A DNA stretch of 64,000 nucleotides from Buchnera aphidicola (Eriosoma lanigerum). GTDB taxonomy: Bacteria; Pseudomonadota; Gammaproteobacteria; Enterobacterales; Enterobacteriaceae. Below are positions 62,012-64,000 of the stretch, one piece after another (within the stretch, counting starts at the first letter, position 1; every line of letters begins with the position of its first letter). A program made the position numbers and the translations under genes. Below the pieces are notes generated by a model. That model saw nothing but the letters and a program-made list of their open reading frames with translations. It ran no database searches and had not been told where the DNA came from. Location of the stretch: positions 321,670 through 385,669 of the forward strand of contig NZ_OZ060395.1 in the NCBI RefSeq assembly GCF_964059125.1. The letters are read 5' to 3'.

Positions 62012-63409
62012 TCAACAATAAGAATTTTTTACCGTTCTTGGAAAAGGAATTAAATCTCTTACATTAGATACTCCTGTAATATAAGAAACAAATCGCTCAA
62101 AACCCATTCCAAAACCAGCATGTGGAACCGTTCCATAACGACGTAAATCGATGTACCATTCATAATCTTGATTTTTATATTTATATTCTTTTAATCTACT
62201 TATTAAAACATCAATACGTTCTTCTCTTTCTGAGCCTCCAATAACTTCTCCAATTCCTGGAAGCAAAATATCAACAGCAGCTACAGTAATTTGATCATCA
62301 TTTAATCGCATATAAAAAGCTTTAAGAGATTTTGGATAATTTTTAATTACTACTGTTCGATAATTATAATAATGAATTAAATATTTTTCATGTTCAGAAG
62401 ATAAATTTAAACCAAAACGTACTTGTTCTTGAAAACGTTTTTTAGAATTTAATAAAATATTGATTGCTTCAGAATAATTTATTTGAATAAAATCAGTAAT
62501 TAAGAATGTTTCGAGTTTTTCTTTTATTTTATGATCTACTTTATTCATTAAAAATTTTATTTCATCAGTACAATATTCTAAAACAGTGTGAACTACATAT
62601 TTTAATAAACTTTCAGCTAAATTTATCACATTATTTAAATTTATAAACGCTTGTTCTACTTCTAACATCCAAAATTCTGCTAAATGTCTACTAGTATTAG
62701 AATTTTCAGCTCTAAATGTAGGTCCAAAAGTATATACTTTTGATAAAGAACAAGCATAAGATTCTAAAGTTAATTGTCCAGAAACAGTTAAAAAAGATTC
62801 TTTTCCAAAAAAATCACTATTAAAATTTGTTGAACCATCTGAATTTTTAGGAATAGAACAAAAATTTAAAGTAGATACTCGAAACATAGAACCCATTCCT
62901 TCAGTATCTAAACTAGTAATAATTGGAGTTGGTATCCAATAATAAAAATTTTCATTTAAAAAATCATGTAAAGATTTCATAACAATATGTCTAACTCTAG
63001 AAATAACACTAATTAAATTTGTTCTAGACCGTAAATGTGGAACAGTTCTTAAAAATTCCATACTATGTTTTTTACTAGATATTGGATATTGATTTGGTTT
63101 ATCAATCCATCCATAAATTTTAATTTTTTTCGCTATCACCTCATAAACTTGATTTTTACCCTGAGAATATACTAAAATTCCTTTAGCTATAATAGAACAA
63201 CCTGTAGTTAATTTTAATACTTCTTGATAATTTAACAAATGATTATAAACTATAAATTGAATTGGATAAACACTAGATCCATCTACAATATCTAAAAAAG
63301 AAAATCCTAATTTTGAATCTCTTTTATTTCGCATCCATCCACGAATAATAATTTCTGTATTGACATTGATTTTATTTTTATATACGTCTAGTACAGATAC
63401 TATACACAT
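62012..63409 (-). CDS. asnS: Asparaginyl-tRNA synthetase
   Basis: AsnS charges tRNA-Asn. An N-terminal OB domain (IIRGWMRNKRDSKLGFSFLDIVDGS) binds the anticodon. The class II core has HLRSRTNLISVISRVR and WIPTPIITSLDTEGMGSMF, then SGQLTLESYACSLSKVYTFGPTFRAENSNTSRHLAEFWMLE (motif 2) and the end VPHAGFGMGFERFVSYITG (motif 3). The length is 465 residues (E. coli 466). The start follows GGAAAA. The gene is monocistronic. Confidence 0.96.
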   Translation of the reverse strand: MCIVSVLDVYKNKINVNTEIIIRGWMRNKRDSKLGFSFLDIVDGSSVYPIQFIVYNHLLNYQEVLKLTTGCSIIAKGILVYSQGKNQVYEVIAKKIKIYGWIDKPNQYPISSKKHSMEFLRTVPHLRSRTNLISVISRVRHIVMKSLHDFLNENFYYWIPTPIITSLDTEGMGSMFRVSTLNFCSIPKNSDGSTNFNSDFFGKESFLTVSGQLTLESYACSLSKVYTFGPTFRAENSNTSRHLAEFWMLEVEQAFINLNNVINLAESLLKYVVHTVLEYCTDEIKFLMNKVDHKIKEKLETFLITDFIQINYSEAINILLNSKKRFQEQVRFGLNLSSEHEKYLIHYYNYRTVVIKNYPKSLKAFYMRLNDDQITVAAVDILLPGIGEVIGGSEREERIDVLISRLKEYKYKNQDYEWYIDLRRYGTVPHAGFGMGFERFVSYITGVSNVRDLIPFPRTVKNSYC

Positions 63410-64000
63410 ATCTTTTCCTATTATTTTAGTTGTTTTATATTATTCTTTTAAAAATTTATTTAAAATTTTAAGAAGTTATTATCAAAAAATGAATTTTTAA
63501 AAATAAAATATTTTTATTAAAAATATAACTGTACTCAAAAAATATTTTAAATATAAATAATTTATTGGTATAAATAATTTTATCATATTCAAAAAAAATA
63601 TATATATTTTTATTATCAATGTACAATTTATGTAAAAAATTATCATGTTTAATTCATTTAATAAAATTATTATTAATAATAAATTTAATATTTTTAAAAA
63701 ATTATTTATTTTTATAATCAATGCATTATGATTATATATAAATCAAATTATAATATTAAACATATCTCATATTACATATAAAAAATAAAATAAATATATA
63801 TAAATAAAATTTTTTAATTTTAATAAAAAAAATATTTTATACAAAATTAATATATTCAAAAATTTTAGTTAAAAAAATAATTATATATACATTTCATAAA
63901 AGATATTTATTATTAATTAATAATTATATTTTTATATATATAAAATTTCCAGAACAAAATATTTATTTTCTAATATTTTATTAATTATTCAAAAAAAAAA
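63410..64000. other. Gene-free AT-rich end of the window
   Basis: No supported ORF is seen; a short frame at 63497-63721 (minus) is hydrophobic, made of AT-rich codons and unlike any known family. The asnS promoter should lie near 63420-63500. Confidence 0.55.

Noticed and set aside
63497..63721. 74-codon hydrophobic frame near the end of the window
   Set aside because: Runs of Ile, Leu, Asn and Phe are what random AT-rich DNA encodes; no ribosome site or homology.

Overview
The window looks like a stretch of the chromosome of Buchnera aphidicola, the obligate endosymbiont of aphids. Base composition is extremely AT-rich. Every recognisable protein is an enterobacterial orthologue, usually within a few residues of the E. 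coli length. Spacers are long and nearly featureless, and there are no transposons, phage genes, CRISPR arrays or transcription regulators. The gene order (gapA-fldA-phrB-ybgI-sucAB, rpsA-ihfB, aroA-serC-serS, minCDE, flgA-flgK, rne-rluC-rpmF-fabD-fabG-acpP-tmk-holB) is one I associate with Buchnera. I cannot name the aphid host.

Layout. 0.5-13.4 kb is mostly central carbon metabolism: gapA, fldA, phrB, a NIF3-family gene, sucA-sucB, gpmA, pfkA, tpiA. 13.4-20.4 kb is a minus-strand block: ihfB, rpsA, cmk, aroA, serC, serS. 20.4-33.6 kb holds trxB, infA, aspS, pykA, zwf, htpX, cspC, yoaE and tsaB. 33.3-36.7 kb has minE-minD-minC (minus) and rsmC. 36.7-37.4 kb has three tRNAs (Leu-UAA, Cys-GCA, Ser-UGA). 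37.5-48.9 kb has ompA and a flagellar basal-body and hook cluster (flgA, B, C, E, F, G, H, I, J, K) without flgD. 49-58.5 kb is rne, rluC, rpmF, the fatty-acid genes fabD, fabG, acpP, then tmk, holB and ycfH. 58.6-63.4 kb is ptsG, hinT, a 1.4 kb gene-free tract and asnS.

How the genes work together. ptsG imports and phosphorylates glucose. pfkA, tpiA, gapA, gpmA and pykA supply most glycolytic steps, zwf opens the pentose phosphate pathway, and sucAB is the 2-oxoglutarate dehydrogenase step. aroA and serC serve the aromatic and serine pathways. Much of the rest is translation, cell division, RNA turnover and lipid synthesis.

Most notable signals. (1) A perfect 60-bp inverted repeat with a 10-nt loop lies between the divergent genes serS and trxB, where a terminator makes little sense. 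(2) Two essential genes, fabD and holB, are broken only at poly(A) tracts of 10 and 12 bases; slippage there would restore the frame. (3) cspC is preceded by an unusually GC-richer leader with a 40-codon ORF that looks like a decayed yobF. (4) RNase E keeps its catalytic half and what looks like the C-terminal PNPase-binding tail, separated by about 400 low-complexity residues. (5) flgD is missing between flgC and flgE. (6) Key residues are changed in Tmk (Walker A), HinT (first triad His) and RsmC (NPPF). I see no complete new multi-gene system; the genes are ordinary and the novelty lies in decay and in non-coding structure.
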